A DNA stretch of 11,766 bases from Actinomycetota bacterium (GCA_009698515.1 WLQA01000013.1:1-11766); one strand, 5' to 3'; numbered from the stretch's first letter, positions 1 to 7,703 are shown. Numbers and translations: made by a program. Notes: a model not told the origin generated them from the letters alone.

Positions 1-1
1 A

Positions 2-526
2 CCAATTAGATTTAGAGATAAAGCCCAATGGGATTCGGTAAGAGCCATAAATAGAGATTGGTTATCACCATGGGAGGCAACTAGACCAAGAATTGATCAA
101 GATCGACCACTGCCTACTTATTACGGAATGGTTTTGGCATTAAATCGTGAAATGAAAGCACTCAGATCAATCTCACTTGGAATCTTTTTAATAGTCGATG
201 GCAAAGAGAAATTAATCGGCCAAATAACATTGGGCGGAATAATTTTTGGCGCCATGCGAGGTGCTCACATTGGTTACTGGATTGATCAACGTTTTTCTGG
301 ACGGGGTTACACAACAAGAGCGGTAAAGCTGCTGAGCAAATTTGCCTTTGATTATTTGAAGTTACATCGGATAGAAATCAACTTAAGGCCAGAAAATGAA
401 GCCTCTAAGAGAGTTGCGATTAAAGCCGGATATGTATTGGAAGGTGCTCGAAATAAGTATTTACACATAGCCGGGGATTGGCGTGATCACATTACATTTG
501 TTAAAGAAAATTCCGCTGTAAAGTAA
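2..526 (+). CDS. rimJ: RimJ-family GNAT N-acetyltransferase, 5' end outside window
   Basis: The reading frame is open from base 2 to the TAA at 524-526, giving 174 visible residues. The ATG at 128 is internal, because the 42 residues before it (beginning PIRFRD and including WLSPWEATRP) already match the start of RimJ-like proteins. Family hallmarks follow: GYWID, the acetyl-CoA pyrophosphate-binding loop QRFSGRG (visible residues 96-102), then HRIEI, RPENEAS and GDWRDH near the end. RimJ-type enzymes move an acetyl group from acetyl-CoA to a protein N-terminus; in Escherichia coli RimJ acts on ribosomal protein S5. The substrate here cannot be read from sequence, and actinobacterial members may have other targets. 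Only a short N-terminal piece seems to be missing. sepX follows 66 bases downstream on the same strand, an arrangement I recall from Mycobacterium. The GNAT call is firm; the specific RimJ role is less so. Confidence 0.85.
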   Translation, partial: PIRFRDKAQWDSVRAINRDWLSPWEATRPRIDQDRPLPTYYGMVLALNREMKALRSISLGIFLIVDGKEKLIGQITLGGIIFGAMRGAHIGYWIDQRFSGRGYTTRAVKLLSKFAFDYLKLHRIEINLRPENEASKRVAIKAGYVLEGARNKYLHIAGDWRDHITFVKENSAVK

Positions 527-578
527 TTTTAAAATCGGACATACCACCTAAATCCCGCTAAACCCCTGCTTAAACATT

Positions 579-584
579 TATCGT
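579..584 (+). promoter_or_regulatory. Possible -10 hexamer for leaderless sepX transcript
   Basis: TATCGT fits the actinobacterial TAnnnT -10 pattern and lies 8 bases before the sepX ATG, where no Shine-Dalgarno-like purine run is present. Transcription would start about two bases before, or at, the ATG. No clear -35 hexamer is visible. The rest of the 66-base gap (527-592) shows no other structure. Confidence 0.3.
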
Positions 585-592
585 TCTACTTT

Positions 593-1324
593 ATGGCGTC
601 GGGAATTATCTACTTAATCATCATTGCCATGTGGGCTGCTTACTTCCTACCGCAATGGTTAAGTTCCCACGAAGAAACTTCAGGCAAATCTATTGATAGA
701 TATAAAAATGCCATGCAAGTTGTAGCGGAAAATCAAAGTGTAAATAAAATGGAAGATTCACTGATTGATAAATCTCGAGTAATTTTCCAACGTAAATTAA
801 TTTTCGGTTCACTATTTTCTTTATACACACTCTCCGTTTTTAGTGCGCTATTTGGTTTACTTGCTTGGACAACAACATTTGTGCCGTTAACCGGTTTCAT
901 AATTTATTTAGTGCATGTACGAAAACAAGTAATTGCATCTCAAGCAAAAATTCGAAGAGTTAAAGCAATGGAAAAGATTTCAAATGCTAAATTACCAACA
1001 CCTTTAATTAGTGAATCCATTAAAGAGAGCAAAGAAGAGTTAAGTAGTTCAACTGAACATTGGGTGCCATTTGCTGAACGCTCAGAAATAATTGGTGTTG
1101 TCGTAATTCCAAAAGATCGCGCTGGTTGGCAACCTACTCAATTACCTCGACCAACATATGCAACTGCGCCAAAAGCAATCCCAACTAAACGAATTATTGA
1201 TTTAACATCACCTGGTGAATGGAGTGCGCAACAGGAGCAAGCACGTGCGATTCCAGAAACTAGAGATCAGGTATTTGATCAGGTTGTTGCAGAACAAAAT
1301 AACGATCGCGCAGTAAACGAGTAA
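593..1324 (+). CDS. sepX: Divisome membrane protein, SepX/GlpR family
   Basis: This 243-residue protein has a hydrophobic N-terminal helix (about residues 4-23, ending FLPQWL), a short hydrophilic loop, two further membrane helices (about 69-91 and 94-108, followed by HVRKQ), and a hydrophilic, presumably cytoplasmic, tail. The tail carries conserved-looking elements: W157-VPF, LPRPTYATAPKA, and RIIDLTSPGEW at residues 200-210. This architecture and position (directly after a RimJ-like gene) match the actinobacterial family known as SepX in Streptomyces, a membrane protein needed for normal septation, and GlpR in Corynebacterium, the membrane receptor for the FtsZ-binding gephyrin-like protein Glp. 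It has no enzymatic motif. The ATG at 593 is chosen because the membrane helix begins immediately after it. Its stop lies two bases from the stop of the convergent mannosyltransferase gene. Family assignment is from remembered motifs; a role in division is inferred by homology. Confidence 0.72.
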   Translation: MASGIIYLIIIAMWAAYFLPQWLSSHEETSGKSIDRYKNAMQVVAENQSVNKMEDSLIDKSRVIFQRKLIFGSLFSLYTLSVFSALFGLLAWTTTFVPLTGFIIYLVHVRKQVIASQAKIRRVKAMEKISNAKLPTPLISESIKESKEELSSSTEHWVPFAERSEIIGVVVIPKDRAGWQPTQLPRPTYATAPKAIPTKRIIDLTSPGEWSAQQEQARAIPETRDQVFDQVVAEQNNDRAVNE

Positions 1325-1326
1325 AT

Positions 1327-2601
1327 TTAAATCCAGCTGGGCAGCCACATTCGGTTTAACCATTGGCTATACGGAATTTCATTTCCAACCCAAATTGGCA
1401 GAAAGTAAATGAAGTTTAGAAAAATCACTGAAATAAATAGGTAAATCCAACCTCGATCAATCCCTGCTTCTATTAATTTAGAAATAAGAAAAACTAAGGC
1501 CAAAATTAAAAATGGCGAAATACTTACCGCGTAAAAGTAAAACATTGTTCGACTTTGAAAGAAGAACCAAGGCAAATAAGTGGCAGCCAAGCCAGTGATT
1601 ATTAGGGTGGTAATTGGTTCGCGTTTACTTAACCAGTAACCGATTACTACAACTAGTGCAATCACCGCTGACCACCAAAGTAGCGGCGTACCAATCGCTA
1701 ATATTTCTTGCGAACAAGAAGTTGCACCACAATTTTTTGGTGTCTCATAGAAAAAGGAGGTTGGCCTGCCCAAGATCAACCAGCTCCATGGATTTGCAGA
1801 GTATGAATGGGTGTCATCTAATCCGGTATGAAAGTTAAGAATCTCGGAGTGATAATGCCAAAGGTTTCTAATTACATCTGGCAGGAAAGCTTTTGGTTGT
1901 GTGGCGGCCCAGTTTCGATCCCACCCATTGCTGGTAAATAGCCAACCGCTCCATGTAATTAAGTAAGTAAAAATTGGGATGATTATGAATTGGCTGATGC
2001 GCATAAGTGCTTGCCTAATTAAACCTGTGCGCACGAAATTTACTGAAAGAATTAAGAAGATCGGTATCAGGTAAGCACCACTCCATTTAATTCCAGTTGC
2101 CATACCTAATGCGATACCAGTAAGCCAATACTGATTGCGCATGAATAAATAAGTGGCCAATAAAATAAAAAACATTAGAAAAATATCTAGCAACGCTACG
2201 CGAGACATAACTAAATTCAAGCCGTCCAGCGCCATTAATCCGGCAGCGATATTGCTTAACAAGTATGAATTAAATAATCGTTGCGCAATCAAATAAATTA
2301 ATAATATTGATAAAGTTCCAAATACAGCCGCACTTATACGCCAACCAAATTCATTATTACCAAAGAGTTTTATGCCAATTCCAATCAACCACTTACCTAA
2401 AGGTGGATGTACTACAAACTCAGATTGATTTGCAGAATTAAGCTCAACGCCATGAGTAATGAGTGAGTTGGCATTTTTAGCGTAATAGACCTCATCGAAG
2501 ATAAAACCTTTTGGTTTATTTAAGTTCCATAACCTAAGAAAAAGGGAAAATAAGGTAATTAGCGTGATGGGTACATACCTTTTCACCTGCGTCATACTCA
2601 T
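1327..2601 (-). CDS. pmt: Polyprenyl-phosphate-mannose--protein mannosyltransferase (GT39)
   Basis: The 424-residue polytopic membrane protein belongs to the PMT/GT39 family, which moves mannose from polyprenyl-phosphate-mannose to serine or threonine of proteins as they are exported. After the first helix (about 10-28) comes the loop IFDEVYYAK with the acidic pair D36-E37, the family's catalytic position, then HPPLGKW from H65. Later features are GLNLVMSRVALLD, ATGIKWSGAYL and a soluble loop with WHYHSEILNFH and NPWSWL; the C-terminal RMWLPSWI matches the end of actinobacterial homologues. It is shorter than the roughly 500-residue mycobacterial enzyme, mostly through a very short N-terminal tail, but no key element seems missing. 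The ATG at 2601 has a second in-frame ATG two codons on (2593-2595); I cannot decide between them. Divergent from rsmI, as I recall for Mycobacterium. Likely targets are secreted lipoproteins and envelope proteins. Confidence 0.9.
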   Translation of the reverse strand: MSMTQVKRYVPITLITLFSLFLRLWNLNKPKGFIFDEVYYAKNANSLITHGVELNSANQSEFVVHPPLGKWLIGIGIKLFGNNEFGWRISAAVFGTLSILLIYLIAQRLFNSYLLSNIAAGLMALDGLNLVMSRVALLDIFLMFFILLATYLFMRNQYWLTGIALGMATGIKWSGAYLIPIFLILSVNFVRTGLIRQALMRISQFIIIPIFTYLITWSGWLFTSNGWDRNWAATQPKAFLPDVIRNLWHYHSEILNFHTGLDDTHSYSANPWSWLILGRPTSFFYETPKNCGATSCSQEILAIGTPLLWWSAVIALVVVIGYWLSKREPITTLIITGLAATYLPWFFFQSRTMFYFYAVSISPFLILALVFLISKLIEAGIDRGWIYLFISVIFLNFIYFLPIWVGNEIPYSQWLNRMWLPSWI

Positions 2602-2639
2602 AAGCCTATAAGTACTTTAAAACCTGAGAGAATTCTCCA
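2602..2639. promoter_or_regulatory. Divergent promoter region, pmt / rsmI
   Basis: Only 38 bases separate the two divergent start codons, so both promoters must lie here or reach into the genes. The centre is the palindrome AAGTACTT (2610-2617). On the plus strand TACTTT (2613-2618) fits a TAnnnT -10 element for rsmI, leaving a leader of about 15 bases with a weak GAGAG Shine-Dalgarno at 2626-2630. On the minus strand TACTTA (2614-2609) lies 7 bases before the pmt ATG. The two -10-like hexamers overlap, so polymerase could bind in only one direction at a time. No good -35 hexamers are seen. Confidence 0.4.
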
Positions 2640-3482
2640 ATGTTGATTTTGGCGGGATTGCCGATCGGAGATGTAAGTGATGCCTCTGCTCACTTAATTT
2701 CTGCAATCGAAAAAGCAGATTACATTGCAGCGGAGGACTCGCGTAAATTTGCCAGATTATGCCAAGACTTAAATATCCAACACCATGCAAAGGTGATCTC
2801 TTTTTTTGAAGGTAATGAGATTGAACGAATTGATGAACTTACAAAATTACTAAAATCAAATAAAGATATTTTGGTAGCAACAGATGCCGGCATGCCAGGA
2901 ATAAGTGATCCTGGGTATCGATTAGTAAGAGCTGCCATTGAAAATAATGTTCAAATAAAAGTTTTGCCAGGTCCAAGTGCTGTAACAACTGCGCTCTTAT
3001 TATCTGGCTTACCAACTGACAGATTTTGTTTTGAAGGTTTCCCACCGCGAACATCTGCCGCCAGATTAAAATGGTTTACCGAGCTTGCTGAAGAGCAACG
3101 CACAATTATTTTATTTGAAGCTCCACACCGGATTACTGAATCTTTAATTGATGCCAGCAACGCTTTTGGTGGAACTCGTATGGCGGCGCTTTGTCGTGAA
3201 ATGAGCAAACAATATGAAGAGGTAATTCGCGGATCATTAATGCAATTAGTTGAATGGTCAGAATCCAAAGAGATTCTTGGAGAAATTACATTGGTGATTT
3301 CCGGTTTTGATCCCGGATCGCGTGAGGTAGATTCGATGCAATTAATCAATGATGTTTTAAAACAAGAAGCTGCCGGTTTAACACGTAAAGAGGCGATTGC
3401 AGAAGTAGCCAAGCAATATGAAATATCAAAGCGGATTGTTTTTGATGTAATGGTGGCGCACAAAAGTGGCGATAAGATCTGA
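2640..3482 (+). CDS. rsmI: 16S rRNA (cytidine-1402 2'-O)-methyltransferase RsmI
   Basis: RsmI methylates the ribose 2'-O of C1402 in the decoding centre of 16S rRNA using S-adenosylmethionine. The 280-residue length is normal for this tetrapyrrole-methylase-fold family. The N-terminus reads LILAGLPIGDVSDAS, the actinobacterial version of the conserved TPIGN strand. It is followed by AAEDSRKFARL, ATDAGMPGISDPG (D82 to G92), the SAM-site loop PGPSA (110-114), and FEGFPPR. A small C-terminal helical part completes it. An in-frame TGA at 2622-2627 lies just upstream, so the ATG at 2640 (or the adjacent TTG) must be the start. The gene is the first of a tight forward cluster; metG begins two bases after its stop. 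It pairs functionally with rsmA downstream, another 16S rRNA methyltransferase. Confidence 0.95.
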   Translation: MLILAGLPIGDVSDASAHLISAIEKADYIAAEDSRKFARLCQDLNIQHHAKVISFFEGNEIERIDELTKLLKSNKDILVATDAGMPGISDPGYRLVRAAIENNVQIKVLPGPSAVTTALLLSGLPTDRFCFEGFPPRTSAARLKWFTELAEEQRTIILFEAPHRITESLIDASNAFGGTRMAALCREMSKQYEEVIRGSLMQLVEWSESKEILGEITLVISGFDPGSREVDSMQLINDVLKQEAAGLTRKEAIAEVAKQYEISKRIVFDVMVAHKSGDKI

Positions 3483-3484
3483 AC

Positions 3485-5044
3485 ATGAGCGCCAATAAAT
3501 CCTTTTACTTAACGACGCCGATTTACTATGTAAATGATGCTCCGCACATTGGCCATGCCTACACGACAGTTGCTGGTGATGTACTAACCAGATGGCATCG
3601 TCAAAAAGGTGAATCAGTTTGGTTCTTAACTGGCACAGATGAACATGGTCAGAAGGTTTTAAATACAGCACAAGCTAATAATGTTTCACCGCAAGATTGG
3701 TGTGATAATTTAGTTGAAACCGCATGGAAGCCAGTTTGGCGAGATTTAAATATTGCTAATGATGATTTTATTAGAACCACAGAACCGCGACATATGGAAC
3801 GGGTTCAAAAATTTCTACAAGGCTTAAAAGATGAAGGGTTTATTTACGCCGGCAAATTTGAAGGTCCATACTGCATTGGCTGTGAAGAGTTTAAATTGCC
3901 AGGTGATCTAGATGATGGCAAGTGCCCTATTCATTCAAAACCAGTTGAGATGTTAAGTGAAGAGAACTGGTTCTTTAAATTATCTGCCTTTCGGGAAGAG
4001 TTACTTGCGCACTATAAAAACAATCCAGATGCCTGCCAACCGGCAAGTGCTCGCAATGAGGTTATTTCATTTTTAGAAGGTGAAGTTCGTGACCTTTCAA
4101 TTTCTAGATCTACCTTTGATTGGGGAATTCCAGTTCCTTGGGATACCAAACAGGTTATTTATGTTTGGTTTGATGCGTTATTAAATTATGCAACCGCGGT
4201 TGGACTTGGCGATGATCCTGCAAGTGATGGTGGAAAGAAGTTTGCGCAAACCTGGCCGGCAGATGTGCATCTAGTTGGTAAAGATATTTTGCGATTCCAC
4301 GCCGTTATTTGGCCAGCGATGTTAATGGCGGCAAAGGTAGCAACACCAAAGAAAATATTTGCTCATGGTTGGTTGTTAGTAGGCGGTGAGAAAATGTCAA
4401 AGAGTAAATTAACTGGCATTGCACCTCGAGACATCACTAAAGATTTTGGTGTAGATGCGTTTCGTTATTACTTCCTAAGAGCCATTCCATTTGGCACCGA
4501 CGGTTCATTTTCTTGGGAGGACATGTCAGCTAGATATACCAGTGAATTAGCTAATGATTTTGGCAATTTAGCCTCCAGATTAATTGCGATGATTGAAAAG
4601 TACTGTGACAACACAATTCCACCTGTTGCCAAAGAGGATTCACTGGCAAAACAATTAGCGCAAACTGTTACTCAAGCAGATGCTGCAATGTGCGAGCTGG
4701 ATTTTCAAGGTGGCATTAATGTCATCATGGATTTCTGTAAACGAATTAATGGTTATGTCACAGAAACTGAACCTTGGAAGGTTGCCAAAGAGGATTCACG
4801 AAAAGCTGAACTGGATGCAATTTTATATAACACCGCAGAGTCATTGCGCGCGCTTGCTGTTTTACTACATCCAGTTATGCCAGAAACTACGGAGAAACTT
4901 TGGGAATCATTGGGCGCGAATGCATCAATCGGAAAAATTTCTGCACAAAAAATTGCTGATGTTGCAAAGTGGGGACAACTTCCATCTGGCAGTAAGGTTA
5001 CAAAAACACCAGTTCTCTTTCCAAGGTTAGAAGAGATTAAATAG
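3485..5044 (+). CDS. metG: Methionine--tRNA ligase
   Basis: This class I aminoacyl-tRNA synthetase charges tRNA-Met with methionine in the cytoplasm. The 519 residues show the Rossmann signature YVNDAPHIGH (HIGH at 21-24), GTDEHGQK, and the second signature KMSKS at 303-307. The connective peptide has a single zinc-knuckle pattern, C130-x2-C133 and C147-x2-H150, like the CxxC/CPIH type I recall from Thermus. The anticodon-binding helical domain follows (about 360-500), containing the stretch with EPWK. No C-terminal EMAPII-like tRNA-binding domain is present, as is usual for actinobacterial enzymes of about this length. It starts two bases after the rsmI stop and its own stop TAG is directly followed by the tatD ATG, so it very probably shares their transcript. 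The Shine-Dalgarno is weak, which fits translation coupled to the upstream gene. Confidence 0.98.
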   Translation: MSANKSFYLTTPIYYVNDAPHIGHAYTTVAGDVLTRWHRQKGESVWFLTGTDEHGQKVLNTAQANNVSPQDWCDNLVETAWKPVWRDLNIANDDFIRTTEPRHMERVQKFLQGLKDEGFIYAGKFEGPYCIGCEEFKLPGDLDDGKCPIHSKPVEMLSEENWFFKLSAFREELLAHYKNNPDACQPASARNEVISFLEGEVRDLSISRSTFDWGIPVPWDTKQVIYVWFDALLNYATAVGLGDDPASDGGKKFAQTWPADVHLVGKDILRFHAVIWPAMLMAAKVATPKKIFAHGWLLVGGEKMSKSKLTGIAPRDITKDFGVDAFRYYFLRAIPFGTDGSFSWEDMSARYTSELANDFGNLASRLIAMIEKYCDNTIPPVAKEDSLAKQLAQTVTQADAAMCELDFQGGINVIMDFCKRINGYVTETEPWKVAKEDSRKAELDAILYNTAESLRALAVLLHPVMPETTEKLWESLGANASIGKISAQKIADVAKWGQLPSGSKVTKTPVLFPRLEEIK

Positions 5045-5902
5045 ATGGCAGATCGCCATAATCGCGATATTGATCGACCAGTAGCTCCACTGCCAGCACC
5101 ACTAAAAACTAATACTGTTGATGCACATGCGCATTTAGAATTAATTCATAACTGCGAAGCAGACTCACCACTAATTAAAGAAATATTAGATGAAGCTGCA
5201 AGTGTTGGAGTAGATCGTATTGTTCAGGTTGGTTATTCAGCTCAACAATCAATTTGGTCGGTTAAATGCGCAGAAAGTTTTCCGGGTCGAGTTTTGGCTG
5301 CTGTTGCATTGCATCCAAATGAAGCACCAGTTGTTGAAGATCTTGAGAAGGATTTATCAATTATCGAGGAGCTGGCAAAGCAGCCACGCGTTCGGGCAAT
5401 TGGCGAAACTGGATTAGATTTTTTTAGAACGCAACCAGAATTGCAGGATAAACAAAAGTACTCATTTCGCCGGCATATCCAGATCGCTAAAGACCACAAC
5501 AAAGCATTAGTTATTCATGATCGAGATGCACATCGCGCCGTTTTAGATACATTAAATGAAGTAGGAGCGCCCGCAAAAACCATTTTTCACTGCTTCTCTG
5601 GAGATGTAGAAATGGCTAGAGAATGTATTGAAAATGGTTACATACTTTCATTTGCCGGAACCATGACATTTAAAAATGCGCCAGCATTGCGAGAGGCGGT
5701 TAAGTTAGTCCCGATTGAATTATTGTTAGTAGAGACAGATTCACCATTCTTAGCACCGATGCCAAATCGTGGCGCTTTAAATACACCGGCTCAAATTCCA
5801 AACACATTACGTGCCATGGCTGCCGAACGCGGTGAGTCAGAGGATTACTTAGCTGCAGCAATTGCAGAAAATGCCGTTAGATTATTTGGCAGCTTTAATT
5901 GA
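5045..5902 (+). CDS. tatD: TatD-family metal-dependent hydrolase (DNase)
   Basis: TatD proteins are metal-dependent TIM-barrel hydrolases; characterised members are 3'-5' exonucleases acting on single-stranded DNA and RNA and are linked to oxidative-damage repair. The metal ligands are all visible: H28 and H30 in DAHAHLE, E121 in GETGLDFFR, H158 in IHDRDAH, H182 in FHCFSG and D232 in ETDSPFLAP. The 285 residues include a proline-rich N-terminal stretch of about 24 residues before the barrel; a similar RP-x-LP-x-PL lead-in is, as I recall, common in actinobacterial members, which supports the ATG at 5045. That ATG directly abuts the metG stop, and the tatD stop overlaps the rsmA start by four bases, so the three are likely translated in a coupled manner. 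The exact physiological substrate is unknown. Confidence 0.93.
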   Translation: MADRHNRDIDRPVAPLPAPLKTNTVDAHAHLELIHNCEADSPLIKEILDEAASVGVDRIVQVGYSAQQSIWSVKCAESFPGRVLAAVALHPNEAPVVEDLEKDLSIIEELAKQPRVRAIGETGLDFFRTQPELQDKQKYSFRRHIQIAKDHNKALVIHDRDAHRAVLDTLNEVGAPAKTIFHCFSGDVEMARECIENGYILSFAGTMTFKNAPALREAVKLVPIELLLVETDSPFLAPMPNRGALNTPAQIPNTLRAMAAERGESEDYLAAAIAENAVRLFGSFN

Positions 5903-6744
5903 GTAATTTATTAGGCGCAGCCGAAATACGCGAACTTGCGGCATTGCTAGATTTAAAGCCAACTAAAAAATTAGGTCAAAACTTTGTAGTAGATGCAAAT
6001 ACTTGTCGCAAGATTGTGAAGTTAGCTGATGTTTCAAAATCAGATGTTGCCTTAGAAATTGGGCCAGGACTAGGGTCATTAACATTGGCGCTACTTGAAG
6101 CAAGTAAAGCTGTAATTGCGATCGAGATTGATCAACGATTAGCTAATCAATTACCGGCAACTGTAGCTAAACACGGATTTGCAGCTGAGAATTTACAGGT
6201 GATAAATCAAGATGCCATGCAGGTAAGTAATTTACCTACTTTAAATCCACTACCAACAGTGTTAGTTGCAAACTTGCCATACAACGTTTCAGTTCCAGTC
6301 CTATTGAATTTACTTGAACATTTTCCAAGCATTAAATGTGGCGTGGTAATGGTACAAAGTGAGGTTGCTGAACGTCTGGTAGCAAAGGCAAATAACAAGG
6401 AGTATGGATCACCAACTGTTAAAAGTAATTGGTGGGCTGATTTAACTTGGGCTGGTCCTGTAAGCAGATCTGTTTTTTGGCCAGTGCCCAATGTGGATTC
6501 AGCTTTAGTTAGATTTGATCGCCACCCACCTTTGGGTTCAGAAGAACTTCGCATAAAAACTTTTAAAGTGATCGACCATGCTTTTGCGAAACGACGCAAA
6601 ATGATGCGAAGTGCGATCAGTGAATTATTTGGCGGCTCAGCTCCTGCCGAACAAGCGTTAATAAGTGCAGGAATTGATCCAACTATCCGCGGTGAGGCCT
6701 TAACGGTTCAGCAATTTAGCCAGATTGCCCAGCAAATTTCTTAA
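5899..6744 (+). CDS. rsmA: 16S rRNA (adenine-1518/1519-N6)-dimethyltransferase RsmA/KsgA
   Basis: RsmA dimethylates two adjacent adenosines in the 3' terminal hairpin of 16S rRNA, a late quality step in 30S assembly; its loss gives kasugamycin resistance. The protein has 281 residues. It begins LLGAAEIRELAALLDLKPTKK, then LGQNFV, the SAM-binding motif EIGPGLG (53-59), and the catalytic motif NLPYNV (from N125). Further on come a KSNWWADLTWAGPVSRSVFWPVPNVDS-type segment and the RRKMMRSA helix of the C-terminal domain. The start is TTG at 5899: an in-frame TAA at 5896-5898 excludes anything upstream, and the conserved N-terminus begins only four codons in. TTG overlaps the tatD stop as TTGA, so translation is probably coupled. 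In Mycobacterium I recall rpfB between tatD and ksgA; it is absent here. Confidence 0.96.
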   Translation: MSNLLGAAEIRELAALLDLKPTKKLGQNFVVDANTCRKIVKLADVSKSDVALEIGPGLGSLTLALLEASKAVIAIEIDQRLANQLPATVAKHGFAAENLQVINQDAMQVSNLPTLNPLPTVLVANLPYNVSVPVLLNLLEHFPSIKCGVVMVQSEVAERLVAKANNKEYGSPTVKSNWWADLTWAGPVSRSVFWPVPNVDSALVRFDRHPPLGSEELRIKTFKVIDHAFAKRRKMMRSAISELFGGSAPAEQALISAGIDPTIRGEALTVQQFSQIAQQIS

Positions 6745-6752
6745 GTAAGCAA

Positions 6753-6758
6753 TACGCT
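6753..6758 (+). promoter_or_regulatory. Possible -10 hexamer for leaderless ispE transcript
   Basis: TACGCT matches TAnnnT and sits 8 bases before the ispE ATG, the same distance as the hexamer before sepX. The 22-base rsmA-ispE gap has no purine-rich ribosome binding site. No good -35 is seen at the right distance. This would be an internal promoter; ispE could equally be read through from rsmA. Confidence 0.28.
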
Positions 6759-6766
6759 TTCTATAT

Positions 6767-7687
6767 ATGAAATCTCATGGAGTAGTAACTCGCGTACCTG
6801 GAAAAGTTAATTTACAACTTTCAGTCGGCCCACTTGGTAGTGATGGTTTTCATGAAGTAACAACGGTTTTTCAAGCAATTTCCTTATTTGATGATGTAAC
6901 TATTTCAGAGGGTGTTTCAAAAGCTGGCGTAACTATTTCTGTTACTGGTCAAACCGCACATGGTGTTCCAGCAGATGCAAGTAACTTGGCAATTCGCGCC
7001 GCTAATTTAATGATTAAAGAGTATGAAATACCGGCTGATTTAGAAATAAAATTAAAGAAGGAGATTCCAGTTGCTGGCGGAATGGCTGGCGGAAGTGCTG
7101 ATGCCGCTGGCGTGATTGTTGGATTGGATTCATTTTATGAATTGGGATTATCCAGAGATGAAATGGAAAAAATAGCTTCACAAATTGGTAGCGATGTACC
7201 ATTTTCAATTTCTGGTGGTGTGGCAATCGGCACCGGTCGCGGTGATCAAATTACGCCTGCACTTGCCAAAGGAAGTTACACCTGGGTTTTAGCTTTATCT
7301 AATCAAGGATTATCAACACCTGCGGTATATCAAGAGTGCGATCGATTGCGTGAAGGTTTATCAATTGCATCGCCACAAGTAAGTGAAGTATTAATGCAGG
7401 CATTACGAGCTGGAGATGCCAAAGCATTAGGAAAAGCGCTATCAAATGATTTACAAGCAGCTGCATGTTCACTTCGTCCAGCACTTCGTTTAGTTTTAGA
7501 TGTCGGAATTGATTACGGCGCACTTGGCGGAATAGTTTCTGGATCCGGACCAACGGTGGCATTTTTGGTATCAGATGAGGAACATGCCATGGATTTAACT
7601 GTTGCATTAAGTGCAAGTGGTGTTGTTTCATCTATCGCAAGAGCGGTTGGCCCCGCTCATGGCGCACGAATTATTGAAAGTTTTTAA
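6767..7687 (+). CDS. ispE: 4-diphosphocytidyl-2-C-methyl-D-erythritol kinase IspE
   Basis: IspE phosphorylates the 2-hydroxyl of CDP-methylerythritol with ATP, the fourth step of the MEP route to isoprenoids, which supply undecaprenyl and polyprenyl phosphate carriers, quinones and carotenoids. The 306-residue protein shows the three GHMP-kinase motifs: RVPGKVNLQL near the N-terminus with K13, the glycine-rich ATP loop VAGGMAGGSADAAG (102-115), and SGSGPTVAFL near the C-terminus. The catalytic aspartate is D143 in GSDVPF. The ATG at 6767 places the first motif about ten residues in, as expected. No Shine-Dalgarno is visible. It follows rsmA by 22 bases, the usual actinobacterial partner order, and its last codons overlap the presumed promoter of the downstream tRNA gene. 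Confidence 0.96.
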   Translation: MKSHGVVTRVPGKVNLQLSVGPLGSDGFHEVTTVFQAISLFDDVTISEGVSKAGVTISVTGQTAHGVPADASNLAIRAANLMIKEYEIPADLEIKLKKEIPVAGGMAGGSADAAGVIVGLDSFYELGLSRDEMEKIASQIGSDVPFSISGGVAIGTGRGDQITPALAKGSYTWVLALSNQGLSTPAVYQECDRLREGLSIASPQVSEVLMQALRAGDAKALGKALSNDLQAAACSLRPALRLVLDVGIDYGALGGIVSGSGPTVAFLVSDEEHAMDLTVALSASGVVSSIARAVGPAHGARIIESF

Positions 7688-7703
7688 ATTCCCTTGTTAT
7701 AAG
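7674..7703 (+). promoter_or_regulatory. Probable promoter of tRNA-Gln
   Basis: TTGAAA (7674-7679) and TATAAG (7698-7703) are spaced by 18 bases, a sound sigma-70-type pair. Transcription would start near 7710, about 7 bases before the mature tRNA 5' end, so only a short leader for RNase P. The -35 lies inside the last codons of ispE. A second -10-like hexamer, GATAAT (7705-7710), is too close to the tRNA and too far from the -35 to be preferred. Confidence 0.5.

Noticed and set aside
128..526. ATG at 128 as the start of a complete 132-residue acetyltransferase
   Set aside because: The frame is open to base 2 and the upstream residues match the N-terminal part of RimJ-like proteins, so the gene continues past the left edge.
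2951..3463. 170-codon open frame on the minus strand inside rsmI
   Set aside because: It is antisense to a strongly conserved gene, has no recognisable motif and no promoter or ribosome site; low-stop antisense frames arise from the codon use of the real gene.
3872..3934. Degenerate zinc site in MetG (three Cys and one His)
   Set aside because: A CxxC plus CPIH knuckle is a known variant in one-knuckle bacterial enzymes such as the Thermus type, so it is not a lost ligand.
5045..5117. Extra 24-residue N-terminal stretch of TatD as a mis-called start
   Set aside because: Actinobacterial TatD proteins commonly carry a similar proline-rich lead-in, and the ATG abuts the metG stop as expected for coupled genes.
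6207..6599. 130-codon minus-strand frame inside rsmA
   Set aside because: It is a shadow of the rsmA coding frame with no family resemblance.
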